A stretch of 64,000 nt of DNA from Deltaproteobacteria bacterium IMCC39524 (GTDB lineage Bacteria > Desulfobacterota > Desulfuromonadia > Desulfuromonadales > BM103): positions 496,001 to 560,000 of the forward strand of contig JARUHJ010000001.1 of NCBI GenBank assembly GCA_029667085.1. Reading direction: 5' to 3'. Shown piece after piece: positions 17,263 to 26,890 of this stretch (within the stretch, counting starts at the first letter, position 1; every line of letters starts with the position of its first letter). The position numbers and the translations under genes were made by a program. The notes under the pieces were generated by a model that was not told the origin of the DNA, did no database searches, and was given only the letters and a program-made list of their open reading frames with translations.

Positions 17263-17490
17263 ATGACAAATCCCGAAACAAACTGTTTACCCAACACACT
17301 TTACAGGGGATACAGCTACGCAACCGATTTATCCGTTCCGCGACTCTGGAAGCGATGTGTGACCTTGATGGTCACCCCACAATGCCTTTGATCGATTGTT
17401 ATCGACAATTAGCTGCGGTGGTTGTGGTTTGCTGATTAGCGGTTTTACCTATGTTACACAAAGTGGCAAGCTGTTACCGACCGGCCTCGA
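17263..17490 (+). pseudogene. Decayed N-terminus of an Old Yellow Enzyme family (NADH:flavin oxidoreductase) gene
   Basis: An intact ribosome-binding site (GGAAGAAACA) and ATG at 17263 lead into a frame that dies quickly. In the next frame the DNA reads LRNRFIRSATLEAMCD and LIDCYRQLAA; after another shift it reads GGCGLLISGFTYV, then SGKLLPTGL. In order these match the N-terminal 70 residues of Old Yellow Enzyme-type reductases (LKNRFIRSAT..., G-G-V-G-L-L-I-S-G). At least two frameshifts break the gene and the rest is missing. The small lipoprotein gene at 17510 follows at once. Confidence 0.72.
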
Positions 17491-17509
17491 TAATTGGAAA
17501 GGAAACACC

Positions 17510-17734
17510 ATGAAAAAACACTTCTTGATCCTGTTGTTCATTTTTTTCACGGCCTTGACTGCTTGTACCGGCGACCTGGGAGAACAACAACTCGAAATTG
17601 CGCAGCTCGAGGAGAAACAGAACAACATAGAGCATGCTTTAAAACTGTACGAAGAGGTGGTCAGAAAGTATCCGGACTCGCCTAATGCAAAGATTGCTCA
17701 GGAACGTTTGAATGTGCTTAGGAAGGGCAAGTAG
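17510..17734 (+). CDS. Small TPR-like lipoprotein
   Basis: A 74-residue lipoprotein: signal peptide with lipobox LTAC (C19), followed by a helical hairpin (EIAQLEEKQNNIEHALKLYEEVVRKYPDSPNAKIAQERL) that has the pattern of a single tetratricopeptide repeat, as in YbgF/BamD-type proteins. The ATG at 17510 has GGAAAGGAAAC immediately upstream. A longer frame extends upstream to 17396, but that part belongs to the decayed oxidoreductase gene, so the fusion is not real. Such short lipoproteins may act in the envelope; nothing more specific can be said. Confidence 0.72.
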   Translation: MKKHFLILLFIFFTALTACTGDLGEQQLEIAQLEEKQNNIEHALKLYEEVVRKYPDSPNAKIAQERLNVLRKGK

Positions 17735-18274
17735 GGTTAGGGGAGCGCCTACAAAGTTGCGAATGTTAGCTTACTCTACAACAGAAACGTTTGTATTACA
17801 GCAACTTAAAACACCACACTTAAACTTATCTATCAAGTCGATTGTGTGCCTATCAGAAACTTTCCTCCTGTTTTGATATGGCGCTTTATAGCTGTATGTA
17901 CCGGAGGACTTTCGGGAAGGGCCAAAGGTTCTGTCGTCGACAAAGGTCTTAGACCGGGACTGGCTATCCCATATTTCCCACCAGACTGATTACGTTCTTT
18001 TGTTCCAAATCCAGTCCAACCTGCAAAATAGTTGTTTTAAATCAAGTTGATTTACCAATATACTCTATTTCAACACTATCAAAAGAGTCCTTATTTCTTA
18101 AATGACAGCATTATCAAATAGCTATCAATAGCGTATTAGATGCAGTTCTGATAGTCCTTAAAATAGGGTATACCTAAATGATAAAAACGTATCCTAAGAC
18201 AATTATTTCCGGTTACTTAAGACCAGTGGCATTGACACATCAAGACCACACGGAGAAATTATACTGGTGCCGCT
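17735..18274. other. Gene-free A+T-rich stretch
   Basis: No start codon with a ribosome-binding site and no recognisable product. A minus-strand frame around 17840-17990 lacks stops and reads like a peptide, but it cannot be assigned. Confidence 0.4.
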
Positions 18275-18435
18275 CTTTGAGATCTTTGACTTCGAGAGAC
18301 AGATTATCCGAGAGAGTCAGTCCGTGGGGATAGCTAGGGCTAAACAGGAAGGGCGCCTGTCCAGGGTCTAACCAGGCAAAAAATCGCCTACGAGTTGGGA
18401 TCGGCGTTGCGAGTGCCTACCAAACCTTTAGGAAC
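18275..18435 (+). pseudogene. Relic of a serine recombinase (resolvase/invertase)
   Basis: The plus strand reads LFEIFDFERQIIRERV, then after a one-base shift SVGIARAKQEGR, then after another IAYELGSALRVPTKPL. In resolvases and invertases the corresponding elements are AEFERELIRER, the GIAxAKxxGK linker and the DNA-binding helix-turn-helix (IAKELGVGxxTVxRxL), in the same order and spacing. Several frameshifts and the missing catalytic domain show it is dead. The identification rests on short motifs, so it is moderately secure. Confidence 0.5.
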
Positions 18436-18607
18436 CAATCAGAGCATCAGAGAAAAACACAAAACCCTGCGAAAATGGCCGTAGAAAAGAAGAAGCGAGC
18501 GGAACGCAAACCTGAGTCCGCACAAGAAACCAGACAGTTATCGATGTTCTAGTCAAAAGCATATTTAAAGATACTTTTTTCCATGCCCGGGCAGTAAGGG
18601 TTTTCAA

Positions 18608-18960
18608 ATTTGCCCTGTAAGCCACTTTCTTTTTTCAGATTACTCAAAAGCACTGACCTGATAACACCGAATTCGAAGAACATTTCTTCTCCATAAATCC
18701 TTTCTTTTTTTATCAGCACCCGGAAGGGTATATCAGTTTTACACTCGGCGTTCATATTGCCGCCTACGCATAACGTCGCATAATATATATTATGTAAACT
18801 TTTGTAATGTTGAAACATGGTGGAGGATGCAGGGGGATCTAGTTGCTCTCAAAGTGGAAAAAGCGAATATGGATGGATTGATGTTATGTAGGCTAAAAAG
18901 CAGTCAAAAAGTCCATGCTTCGGCATGCGTCTAAAAAAGAAAGTGGCTTACAGGGCAAAT
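18608..18960. repeat. 28-bp perfect inverted repeat (18608-18635 / 18933-18960)
   Basis: The 28 bases at 18608-18635 are the exact reverse complement of 18933-18960, and a few further bases match outside. The arms are about 300 bases apart. A strong CATGC-TTCG-GCATG hairpin lies just before the right arm (about 18914-18927). The enclosed DNA has no convincing gene. This is the geometry of a small non-autonomous element or of recombined IS ends, next to the recombinase relic. Confidence 0.65.
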
Positions 18961-19059
18961 GTGAAAGCCGCACCTTCAAGAAGATGAAAGTGCGGTGGCA
19001 AAACTACCAGTATGAAGCTATGACCTGCCAGTTGAGACAAAAGGCAGGGATACAAACCG

Positions 19060-20196
19060 TCATTTTATTTTGCCCTTTGCATGTTTGTTCCTTCCTTGTG
19101 GGTGAGCTATAACTGAAAGCTCTGGAGGTTCTTGTTGAATTCCCGCCTTGTCAATTGGTTGCTTTTGACCCTGTGCGCGGCTAGCCTTCTTCGGAATAGA
19201 CTGAACCTGTTTTGCTTTTTTAGAAACAGACGCCCTTCCTTCTATGCTTTGGCCTTGATTGGCTTTATTGACATCAGGTGCCGCGTTCACTGATTTATTC
19301 TGAGGTTTGACCTGTTGACGTTTTGTTTCGTTTGCTGGGCGGATTCCTTGGGCAGCAACAGAACGTTTACTGGCAGGCTTATTTGCCAACCCAGGGTCAT
19401 TTCTTCGCACAGTGACCGCAGTCTTGCCTGCCTTGTCATGCCTGGATACTTCTCGAATGATATTCGGCTCGACTAACTTTTTCAATTCGCCAGCACCGAT
19501 GACCCTGGTTTTATCTTTAGAATCTAAACGCTTATCGCTGCTCGATTGATTTGGCTGTTTAGACGTTTTTGTTGCCGCAACGACTTTCCTTTTAACGTTT
19601 TTGAGTTGCTTATGGACCGCAATCTTTTTGTTGTTCGAATTTTTGTTGTTGTATTTAACTGCCTGATATTTTTCGGCATTTAAGGTTTTATTGTGAATTT
19701 TGGGTGATTTTGCAGTCAAGAACTGTCCTGGTCGATTATCAGCCTTTGGAACATTGCGTATTACTAGACGAAGTCCGGTAAAATCGTAATCATGACCTGC
19801 ATTTACGTGCGTATACTTGTATCCCTTGTCCCAGCGTCTATCATATTGATAGCCGGTCGAACCCTGTAATTTCTGACACTTTCGATTGTTATCAAAGTGC
19901 AGATTGCCGTGATGGTAATGGGCAAAAATTCGTGAAGACCGCCCTCTTCTGTTTTTAACCGGAATTTCTACGTATTCACCATTTGAAATAACAATCTGAA
20001 TCGGTACGAACTTGACGCCTGAGTAAGTAGAGTCTGTATATAGGGTGACCTGGATCGGCCTTACGTAGGTCTGTGATGACCTGTAGATAGAATCATGCCC
20101 TGAGAGTGGACGGTAAGTCGCTTCGTAATTGATGGGTGCGCATGCTGCGATGGTGAATAAGATTACAAGAAAACTCAAACATTGTGATTTCATCAT
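19060..20196 (-). CDS. Large basic lipoprotein of unknown function
   Basis: A 378-residue protein with a lipoprotein signal (lipobox IAAC, C19) and a folded-looking first third (about 20-150) with several Tyr-rich strands. Residues 150-378 are low complexity and very rich in K, N, Q, R and S, and probably disordered and positively charged. GGGAGGATGTC precedes the ATG directly. The basic tail could bind nucleic acid, lipopolysaccharide or cell-wall polymers; that is inference. No family recognised. It is monocistronic and marks the right edge of the gene-poor half. Confidence 0.65.
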   Translation of the reverse strand: MMKSQCLSFLVILFTIAACAPINYEATYRPLSGHDSIYRSSQTYVRPIQVTLYTDSTYSGVKFVPIQIVISNGEYVEIPVKNRRGRSSRIFAHYHHGNLHFDNNRKCQKLQGSTGYQYDRRWDKGYKYTHVNAGHDYDFTGLRLVIRNVPKADNRPGQFLTAKSPKIHNKTLNAEKYQAVKYNNKNSNNKKIAVHKQLKNVKRKVVAATKTSKQPNQSSSDKRLDSKDKTRVIGAGELKKLVEPNIIREVSRHDKAGKTAVTVRRNDPGLANKPASKRSVAAQGIRPANETKRQQVKPQNKSVNAAPDVNKANQGQSIEGRASVSKKAKQVQSIPKKASRAQGQKQPIDKAGIQQEPPELSVIAHPQGRNKHAKGKIK

Positions 20197-20448
20197 GACA
20201 TCCTCCCGTTTAGTCGACGATCATTATTGTTGAATAAGATCGTATGCCCTAAGGTATGGATTGTCAGCGGACATCGGCTAAGATGTCGGGAGATGTCTAC
20301 AATGTAGGGTTACATTTGTAGGTATAAGTACTTATTATTACAGTAGGTGAGTCATCTTGAGGTTTAAAAGAACAGGAGGCACTGCTAATGCCAGCAGAAC
20401 AAGCAGAGGTTTGCAGGGTTCTCAAAACTTATTACTTACAGCAAAGTC

Positions 20449-22590
20449 TCACCCAATACTGGCCAACTCAAGACGGTTGCCCCATCGTTCTTTGAGCACC
20501 TCCTGAACCTGCTTTGAGTCTCTGAACTCCTTGCTGTCGGCATAAGCAAAGGCGTCTTTTCGAGCTTCTTCAAGAATCCGTCCATCGCGCAGAATGTTGG
20601 CAACGCGAAAGTCTGGTAAACCGCTCTGTCGAGTGCCGAGGAATTCCCCTGGGCCACGAATCTCCAGATCTGCTTCAGCGATCTTAAAGCCGTCATTGGT
20701 TGCCCTCATAACTTCAAGTCGTTTCTCACCTTCTTCGCTACAACGATATGATTTCAATAATATACAGATGCTGCTCGCTTTTCCTCGACCGACCCTGCCA
20801 CGCAGTTGGTGAAGCTGCGCAAGGCCAAATCGCTCGGCATGTTCAACCAGCATGACTGTTGCATTGGGAACATCAATACCGACCTCAATAACCGTGGTGG
20901 CCACCAGGATGTCAATTTCATGAGCCTTGAAGCGAACCATGACTTCTTCTTTTTCTGCCGGCTTCATCCGGCCGTGCAGCAAACCGAGTCGCGCTTGAGG
21001 GAAGACCTCGTTTTTGAGCTGTTCTGCGCCTTCTGTCGCTGCCAAAAGGTCACTCTTTTCGGACTCTTCAACAAGAGGATAAACGATGTAGGCCTGGTTG
21101 CCCTGCTCGATCTCCTGCCTTAAACGACTGTAGACACGCCCTCTTTGAGCTTCTGAAGCAACAACTGTTTCAACAGGCGTACGCCCCGGAGGCATTTCGT
21201 CGATCACTGATAATGCCAGGTCGCCATAAACAGTGAGCGATAAAGTCCTCGGGATAGGAGTCGCAGTCATGACCAGAATGTGAGGATTGCTACCCTTCCC
21301 TCTCAGCACCGCACGCTGTCGAACTCCAAAGCGGTGTTGTTCGTCAATAATACCAAGACCGAGCTTTTTGAATTCAACACCTTCCTGAAGAACCGCATGG
21401 GTGCCGACCACCAGATGGACATTCCCCGCTCTTAATGATTCGACAAGCTCACGCTTTTCAGCGGCGGGCATCTTGCCACGCAGAAGTGCGGTCTTTAGGC
21501 CCAACTGCTCAAACCAAACATGAAATTGCAGATAGTGCTGCTCAGCAAGGATCTCTGTCGGTGCAACAACTGCCACCTGGGTATTATTCTCGATTGCCAC
21601 CAGTGCTGCCATTAAAGCGACGATCGTCTTCCCGCAACCAACGTCGCCCTGGATCAATCGATTCATTGGGTGTGGAGACATCAGGTCTTGTTTTATTTCA
21701 CCAAGAACGCGGCGTTGAGCACCTGTTAGTCGATATGGCAAGGTTGCCGCGAGAGGCTTAGTGTATTTATGGGTGACATTGAAAGGAATTCCTTCCTCAA
21801 GGATAACGCCACGTCGCTTAAGAGCTAATCCCAACTCCAAAAAGAAAAACTCGTCGTAAACCAGCGATCGGAGTGACGGATTGCTGGTCTTCTCAAGATC
21901 GTCGATGTTGGTGTCGTTTGAAGGCCAATGAATCTGTTGCAAGGCCTCAGAAAGTGGCTGTAGTTTGTGCTTACGGATCATATCAGCAGGCAGATGGGAC
22001 TGGACACAGGCTGCGTAGCTGTCAACTGCCTGCTTCCATATTTTTCGAGCCGTATACTGAGTCAACCCCTCGGTGAGTGGATATACGGGCAATATCCTGC
22101 CAAAAGCCAGGGGGTCTGAGCTTTGATAATCAGCAAGGGATTGGCCTTGAGCGAGGAACTCGGTGTCGGGGTGATGGATTTCTCGTGTTGCCCCATAGCG
22201 CTTCACCTCTCCCGTAAAGACAGCTCGCTTGCCGACAGCGAAACGCTTCTCCATGCTGCCTTTGCGGTAATGAAACCACTTAAGGACTATTTGCCCGGTT
22301 CCATCACTGACGACAGCTTCAAAGAGCTTGCGACGCGCGCGCGAAGTTGTGGCTTCTCCACAGGCCAGGATCTCCCCGGAAAAGACTTCATGTACCCCAT
22401 CACGCAAGTGAGCTATCTTCCTGAATTGTCGACGATCTTCGTAACGGTGAGGCAGGACGTAAAGGAGGTCTTCTATAGTGTGGATATCGAGTTTGGCGAG
22501 TTTTTCTGCGACACGAGGGCCAACCCCTTTAAGATGAACAACGGGGGTGGATAGGTTTTGGTGAGATTGGTCTGTGGACGCTTTGGTCAT
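20449..22590 (-). CDS. recG: ATP-dependent DNA helicase RecG
   Basis: RecG remodels stalled replication forks and branch-migrates Holliday junctions. The product is about 713 residues (E. coli: 693). The wedge domain occupies the first third (HLKGVGPRVAEKLAKL; KWFHYRKGSME). Helicase motifs are visible: Walker A GDVGCGKT, motif II DEQHRFG, TATPIPRTL, and the TRG-like C-terminal QLHQLRGRVGRG. ATG 22590 was chosen; GTG 22599 is also possible, and neither has a strong ribosome-binding site. It is the last gene of the greA-DUF1858-recG stretch. Confidence 0.96.
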   Translation of the reverse strand: MTKASTDQSHQNLSTPVVHLKGVGPRVAEKLAKLDIHTIEDLLYVLPHRYEDRRQFRKIAHLRDGVHEVFSGEILACGEATTSRARRKLFEAVVSDGTGQIVLKWFHYRKGSMEKRFAVGKRAVFTGEVKRYGATREIHHPDTEFLAQGQSLADYQSSDPLAFGRILPVYPLTEGLTQYTARKIWKQAVDSYAACVQSHLPADMIRKHKLQPLSEALQQIHWPSNDTNIDDLEKTSNPSLRSLVYDEFFFLELGLALKRRGVILEEGIPFNVTHKYTKPLAATLPYRLTGAQRRVLGEIKQDLMSPHPMNRLIQGDVGCGKTIVALMAALVAIENNTQVAVVAPTEILAEQHYLQFHVWFEQLGLKTALLRGKMPAAEKRELVESLRAGNVHLVVGTHAVLQEGVEFKKLGLGIIDEQHRFGVRQRAVLRGKGSNPHILVMTATPIPRTLSLTVYGDLALSVIDEMPPGRTPVETVVASEAQRGRVYSRLRQEIEQGNQAYIVYPLVEESEKSDLLAATEGAEQLKNEVFPQARLGLLHGRMKPAEKEEVMVRFKAHEIDILVATTVIEVGIDVPNATVMLVEHAERFGLAQLHQLRGRVGRGKASSICILLKSYRCSEEGEKRLEVMRATNDGFKIAEADLEIRGPGEFLGTRQSGLPDFRVANILRDGRILEEARKDAFAYADSKEFRDSKQVQEVLKERWGNRLELASIG

Positions 22591-22634
22591 CTCCGCCACC
22601 CCACAAGGTTGTTATTACCGGAACTCTAAGAGCG

Positions 22635-22765
22635 TAACGCAAAGGCGCAAAGGGGAAAACTTAACAACATAACTGGGGCCAAGGGTAAGGACAACAAAAC
22701 TCAAATCTTGAAGCATAAAAAGGTTTCTTTGCGTCCAAGGCTAAACTTTGCGTCTTTGCGTTAAA
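22635..22765. repeat. GCGCCTTTGCGTT-type repeat pair, copy 1
   Basis: GTAACGCAAAGGCGCAAAG (from 22635) faces AAACTTTGCGTCTTTGCGTT (to about 22762) as an inverted pair about 100 bases apart. The right arm supplies the TTA that is the stop codon of the DUF1858 gene. Related copies occur at 31483, 41273, 55642 and 59238. Confidence 0.7.
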
Positions 22766-22955
22766 AGATTGCGTTCAGTGCTGTCAGCAGCTCTTCAACA
22801 TCAAGACCGTGAGCCATAGCGCCCTGCTCGAGGGTTTCGTTGATGGCGCCCATACAGCCAACGCAGCCAAGGTTAAAGGACCCTAGAACTTTCACAACAT
22901 CAGGGCTTTTTTGCATAACTTCGTGAAAGGTCATATCTTTAGTGATTACAGACAT
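22761..22955 (-). CDS. DUF1858 domain protein
   Basis: A 64-residue protein matching DUF1858, the small domain often associated with hybrid-cluster proteins. The key feature is the pair CVGC (C31 and C34 region, NLGCVGCMGA), predicted to form a redox disulfide. The family is common in anaerobes and is thought to have a redox role, but this is not proven. It starts 14 bases after the greA stop and so is probably co-transcribed with it. The stop codon lies inside a dispersed repeat (22635-22765). Confidence 0.9.
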   Translation of the reverse strand: MSVITKDMTFHEVMQKSPDVVKVLGSFNLGCVGCMGAINETLEQGAMAHGLDVEELLTALNAIF

Positions 22956-22969
22956 TTGTGTGGCTCCCT

Positions 22970-23446
22970 CTAAACGTAATTGATATCAATGATTTCGTAA
23001 GTTCTGATACCTGATGGTACCTTGATGTTCACCTCATCATCAACACGATGACCGATCAAGGCCTTGGCGACCGGGCTGTTGATGGAAATCAGTCCAGCCT
23101 TGATGTCCGCCTCATCCTGCCCGACGATGCGGTAAGTCACTTCACTCTCTGACTCGACATCAAACAGTTTGACGGTTGCACCGAAAACGATTTTATCGGT
23201 ATCCATCTCTGAAGGATCGATAACCTGGCAGCGAGCCATCTTACCGTTGATCTCAGAAATCCGACCCTCAACAAAGCCTTGGCGCTCTTTAGCCGCATCA
23301 TACTCGGCGTTCTCTGAAAGATCGCCATGAGCGCGGGCTTCAGCAATATCCTGAATAACCTTGGGACGTTCAACGCGGATCAGGTGTTTTAGTTCTTCCT
23401 GAAGTCTCTGGTGTCCCTCAGGTGTCATCGGTACGGTTTCTGACAT
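22970..23446 (-). CDS. greA: Transcription elongation factor GreA
   Basis: GreA rescues backtracked RNA polymerase by stimulating transcript cleavage. The 158-residue product has the normal length and layout: an N-terminal coiled coil (residues 8-75, with the tip acidic residues in [12 protein letters not shown]) and a C-terminal FKBP-like domain ending in [21 protein letters not shown] precedes the ATG by about 8 bases. It follows carB after two hairpins (23478-23549), so it probably has its own promoter. A paralogue of the GreB type lies at 42078. Confidence 0.96.
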   Translation of the reverse strand: MSETVPMTPEGHQRLQEELKHLIRVERPKVIQDIAEARAHGDLSENAEYDAAKERQGFVEGRISEINGKMARCQVIDPSEMDTDKIVFGATVKLFDVESESEVTYRIVGQDEADIKAGLISINSPVAKALIGHRVDDEVNIKVPSGIRTYEIIDINYV

Positions 23447-23477
23447 AACAGTTTCTTCCTTGCTTATTAATAAAATT

Positions 23478-23503
23478 GTTCGGGCAGGATAACCCGCCCG
23501 AAC
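23478..23503 (-). terminator. Second hairpin between carB and greA
   Basis: GTTCGGGCGGG pairs with CCTGCCCGAAC across TTAT (11 bp, one G-T) and is followed on the minus strand by AATTTTATTAA. It lies just upstream of greA and could terminate read-through or regulate greA. Confidence 0.6.
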
Positions 23504-23523
23504 AGTAGAATCTTAAATAATGA

Positions 23524-23549
23524 AAAACGGGTAGACCTCTACCCGTTTT
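23524..23549 (-). terminator. Terminator overlapping the carB stop codon
   Basis: AAAACGGGTAGA and TCTACCCGTTTT form a perfect 12-bp stem with a two-base gap, and the minus strand continues with further T and TTATTT. The carB TAG lies within the left arm. Confidence 0.8.
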
Positions 23550-26500
23550 GGGGATAGTACTCCTGAATCGGCGTAACGTCAAGACTTTCACGCTTCATGG
23601 CCAGAATCCCGTCTGCCGCAGCCTGTATTCCAGCGACAGTTGTGAAGTAGGCAACGTTGTGCATAAGCGCTGAACGACGGATAGAAAATGAGTCAATGAT
23701 CGACTGGGTTCCGAAGGTCGTATTGAATACCAGGTTGATCTGGTTGTTCTTGATGGCGTCTACGCAGTGTGGTCGCCCTTCCTTAACCTTGTTGATTGGA
23801 GTCGCCTGAACTCCGTAGGCACGCAGGAAAGCCGCTGTGCCGCTGGTTGCGACGATCTCGAAACCTGCATCACGCAGTTTAAGCACCGGTTCAACGATCG
23901 CTGTTTTATCCTCTTCCTTGACGCTGACAAAAACCTGGCCCGAAGTCGGCAGGCGGACATTCGCACCCAATTGGGCCTTGGCAAAGGCTTTGCCGAATTC
24001 AAAATCAATACCCATGACTTCGCCGGTAGACTTCATCTCAGGGCCAAGCAGACTATCGACACCGGGGAACTTGGTAAAGGGGAAGACCGACTCTTTGATA
24101 GAGATGTGTTCAGGGATAATCTCTTCTACGACTCCAAGCTCTGCCAGAGTCTTCCCTGCCATAATGCGTGCGGCGATTTTGGCCAAGGGCCTTCCTGTCG
24201 CCTTGGAGACAAAGGGCGATGTCCGGCTGGCACGGGGATTGACCTCAAGCAGGAAGATCTCATCATCTTTGACCGCAAACTGGATATTCATCAGGCCGCA
24301 AACACCCAGTTCAAGGGCCAGGGCGACTGTTTGACGACGGATCTCATCAACGATCGACTTGTCCAGGGAATAGGGAGGAAGCACACAGGCTGAATCTCCC
24401 GAGTGGATACCCGCCTCCTCAATGTGCTGCATGATGCCGCCGATAACAACCTGCTTGCGGTCACAAAGTGCGTCCACATCGACCTCGATCGCCTGGCTCA
24501 GGAATTTATCGACCAGGATCGGATGATCGGGAGAGGCTTCTACCGCATGTTGCATGTAGTCACGCAGTTGCTGCAGGTCGTGGACGATTTCCATGGCCCT
24601 TCCGCCCAACACATAACTTGGTCTGACAACAACAGGGTAACCAACGCGCTCGGCGATCTTCTCCGACTCGGGAACCGAGCGAGCAATGCCGTTTGCAGGC
24701 TGCTTCAAACCCAGCTTGTACAGGAGCTCCTGGAAACGTTCACGATCCTCAGCACGGTCGATCGCGTCCGGAGTAGTGCCAATGATCGGCACGCCAGCCT
24801 TTTCCAGTGCAACAGCAAGCTTAAGCGGCGTCTGCCCGCCAAACTGTACGATGACGCCCTCAGGCTTCTCGACATGAACGATCTCAAGCACGTCCTCAAA
24901 GGTTAAAGGCTCAAAGTAAAGGCGATCCGAGGTGTCATAGTCGGTTGAAACCGTCTCCGGGTTACAGTTAACCATGATGGTCTCGTAGCCATCTTCACCG
25001 AGGGCAAAGACGCCGTGGACGCAGCAGTAATCAAACTCGATGCCCTGGCCGATACGGTTTGGCCCACCGCCGAGGATCATGATCTTCTTGCGATCCGTCG
25101 GCTCCGCTTCGCATTCTTCTTCGTATGAAGAGTAAAGATAAGGGGTAAAGGCTTCGAATTCCGCTCCGCAGGTGTCAACCCGTTTGTAGACGGGCCTGAT
25201 GTTGAGCTTGTGACGAAGAGCACGGACTTTGTCTTCGTGGCTCTTCCAGAGTTTGGCCAGGCGCATATCCGAGAAGCCCATCTGCTTGGCTTCGCGTAGC
25301 AACGTCTGGAAGACTTCCCCCTCAGGTTGCTCCAGCAGTTCTTTTGCCTTGAGTAACCGTTCCTCCATCGCCACGAGTTGCTCAATTTTGTGCAGAAACC
25401 AGCGATCAATATACGTTAAAGCGAAGATCTCGTTGATCGTCAAGCCTGCACGCATGGCGTCAGCGACATACCAGAGGCGCTCACAATTGGGGACCCGTAA
25501 CTTTTCCTCAAGAGCATGGAGCTCCGAGTCGTCAAGGGTGCGACGATTCAGCTCAGCGTCATCAAAAAAACGGCTCTCGAAGCCACAGGAACCAATCTCC
25601 AGCGAACGCATTGCTTTCTGCAGGCTCTCCTTGAAAGTCCGGCCAATCGACATGGCCTCACCGACAGACTTCATCTGGGTCGTCAAGGTCGCGTCGGCTT
25701 GGGGAAACTTTTCGAAGGTGAAGCGCGGCATCTTGGTGACCACATAGTCGATAGTCGGCTCAAAAGACGCGTAAGTCTCGCGGGTGATGTCGTTGGGGAT
25801 TTCGTCAAGAGTGTAGCCGATCGAAAGCTTGGCAGCGATCTTGGCGATCGGAAAGCCGGTCGCTTTAGAGGCCAACGCTGAAGAACGCGATACACGAGGA
25901 TTCATTTCGATAACAACCATGCGGCCATCATCAGGATTGATGCCGAACTGGATGTTAGAGCCGCCCGTTTCAACCCCGATCTCACGAATAATCCTGATCG
26001 AGGCATCACGCAGCAGTTGATACTCTTTGTCAGTCAGTGTCTGTGCAGGCGCGACAGTAATGGAGTCTCCCGTGTGGACACCCATGGGGTCGAGGTTCTC
26101 GATAGAACAGATAATGACCACGTTATCGGCTGTGTCACGCATAACCTCAAGCTCGAACTCTTTCCAGCCGATGACTGATTCTTCAACCAGGACCTCATCG
26201 GTTGGCGAAGCATCGATCCCGGACATGGCGATCTGCAGGTACTCTTCCATGTTGTAGGCAATGCCGCCGCCGGTGCCGCCGAGAGTAAAGGAAGGACGGA
26301 TAATAACAGGGAAGCCAATGCTTTCGATAACTTCGATCGCCTCTTCACGACTGTGAGCCAGCCCGGATTTCGGTACAGCTATGCCGATGTTCTCCATAGC
26401 CGCCTTAAACAGGGTACGATCCTCGGCCTTTTCGATGGCCGGGAGTTTCGCGCCGATCAGCTCAACATTATATTTATCGAGAGTGCCGTCTTTAGCGACT

Positions 26501-26802
26501 GCAACAGCACAGTTAAGAGCTGTCTGCCCACCGAGGGTTGGCAGCAGGGCTTGCGGTCTTTCCTTGGCGATGATACGTGCCAGCGTCTCAGGATTGACCG
26601 GCTCGATGTAGGTGCGATCAGCAAAGTCGGGATCGGTCATGATCGTTGCAGGGTTGGAGTTGAGAAGAACGACTTCGTAGCCCTCCTCTTTCAACGCCTT
26701 GCAGGCCTGGGTCCCGGAATAGTCAAACTCGCAGGCCTGGCCGATAACAATCGGCCCGGCACCAACGATGAGAATCTTCTTGATATCAGTTCTTTTGGGC
26801 AT
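23539..26802 (-). CDS. carB: Carbamoyl phosphate synthetase large subunit
   Basis: CarB makes carbamoyl phosphate from bicarbonate, ammonia and two ATP, the first step of pyrimidine and arginine synthesis. The 1087-residue product (E. coli: 1073) has two homologous ATP-grasp halves: NGGGPI... region from residue 10 ([16 protein letters not shown]) and again from about residue 565 ([17 protein letters not shown]), with a C-terminal MGS-like allosteric domain ([15 protein letters not shown]). Start at ATG 26802 with a short spacer after carA. It is downstream of carA, separated by a repeat element, in the pyr operon. Confidence 0.98.
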   Translation of the reverse strand: MPKRTDIKKILIVGAGPIVIGQACEFDYSGTQACKALKEEGYEVVLLNSNPATIMTDPDFADRTYIEPVNPETLARIIAKERPQALLPTLGGQTALNCAVAVAKDGTLDKYNVELIGAKLPAIEKAEDRTLFKAAMENIGIAVPKSGLAHSREEAIEVIESIGFPVIIRPSFTLGGTGGGIAYNMEEYLQIAMSGIDASPTDEVLVEESVIGWKEFELEVMRDTADNVVIICSIENLDPMGVHTGDSITVAPAQTLTDKEYQLLRDASIRIIREIGVETGGSNIQFGINPDDGRMVVIEMNPRVSRSSALASKATGFPIAKIAAKLSIGYTLDEIPNDITRETYASFEPTIDYVVTKMPRFTFEKFPQADATLTTQMKSVGEAMSIGRTFKESLQKAMRSLEIGSCGFESRFFDDAELNRRTLDDSELHALEEKLRVPNCERLWYVADAMRAGLTINEIFALTYIDRWFLHKIEQLVAMEERLLKAKELLEQPEGEVFQTLLREAKQMGFSDMRLAKLWKSHEDKVRALRHKLNIRPVYKRVDTCGAEFEAFTPYLYSSYEEECEAEPTDRKKIMILGGGPNRIGQGIEFDYCCVHGVFALGEDGYETIMVNCNPETVSTDYDTSDRLYFEPLTFEDVLEIVHVEKPEGVIVQFGGQTPLKLAVALEKAGVPIIGTTPDAIDRAEDRERFQELLYKLGLKQPANGIARSVPESEKIAERVGYPVVVRPSYVLGGRAMEIVHDLQQLRDYMQHAVEASPDHPILVDKFLSQAIEVDVDALCDRKQVVIGGIMQHIEEAGIHSGDSACVLPPYSLDKSIVDEIRRQTVALALELGVCGLMNIQFAVKDDEIFLLEVNPRASRTSPFVSKATGRPLAKIAARIMAGKTLAELGVVEEIIPEHISIKESVFPFTKFPGVDSLLGPEMKSTGEVMGIDFEFGKAFAKAQLGANVRLPTSGQVFVSVKEEDKTAIVEPVLKLRDAGFEIVATSGTAAFLRAYGVQATPINKVKEGRPHCVDAIKNNQINLVFNTTFGTQSIIDSFSIRRSALMHNVAYFTTVAGIQAAADGILAMKRESLDVTPIQEYYPQNG

Positions 26803-26814
26803 CTTGCTTCCTTG

Positions 26815-26890
26815 GTAGCGCGTAGCGGGTAACGCGTGGCGCGAAAAGTCTTATGGTCTTGTCTCTACTCACGACGCGCTACGCGCCACG
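26815..26890. repeat. TAGCGCGTAGCG-type inverted repeat between carA and carB
   Basis: GGTAGCGCGTAGCGGGTAACG at the left faces GACGCGCTACGCGCCACGG at the right, about 40 bases apart. The right arm runs into the carA coding end, so the last carA residues (RGA) are encoded by it. This looks like an inserted dispersed element within an operon. Confidence 0.65.

Noticed and set aside
17396-17734. 112-codon frame joining oxidoreductase-like residues to a lipoprotein
   Set aside because: The lipoprotein has its own signal peptide, ATG and ribosome-binding site at 17510; the upstream part is the relic of a decayed gene, so there is no real fusion.
18549-18818. Minus-strand frame of 89 codons and the plus frame at 18915-19112
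   Set aside because: Both share the KKESGLQGK stretch only because they cross the 28-bp inverted repeat arms; neither has a good ribosome-binding site.
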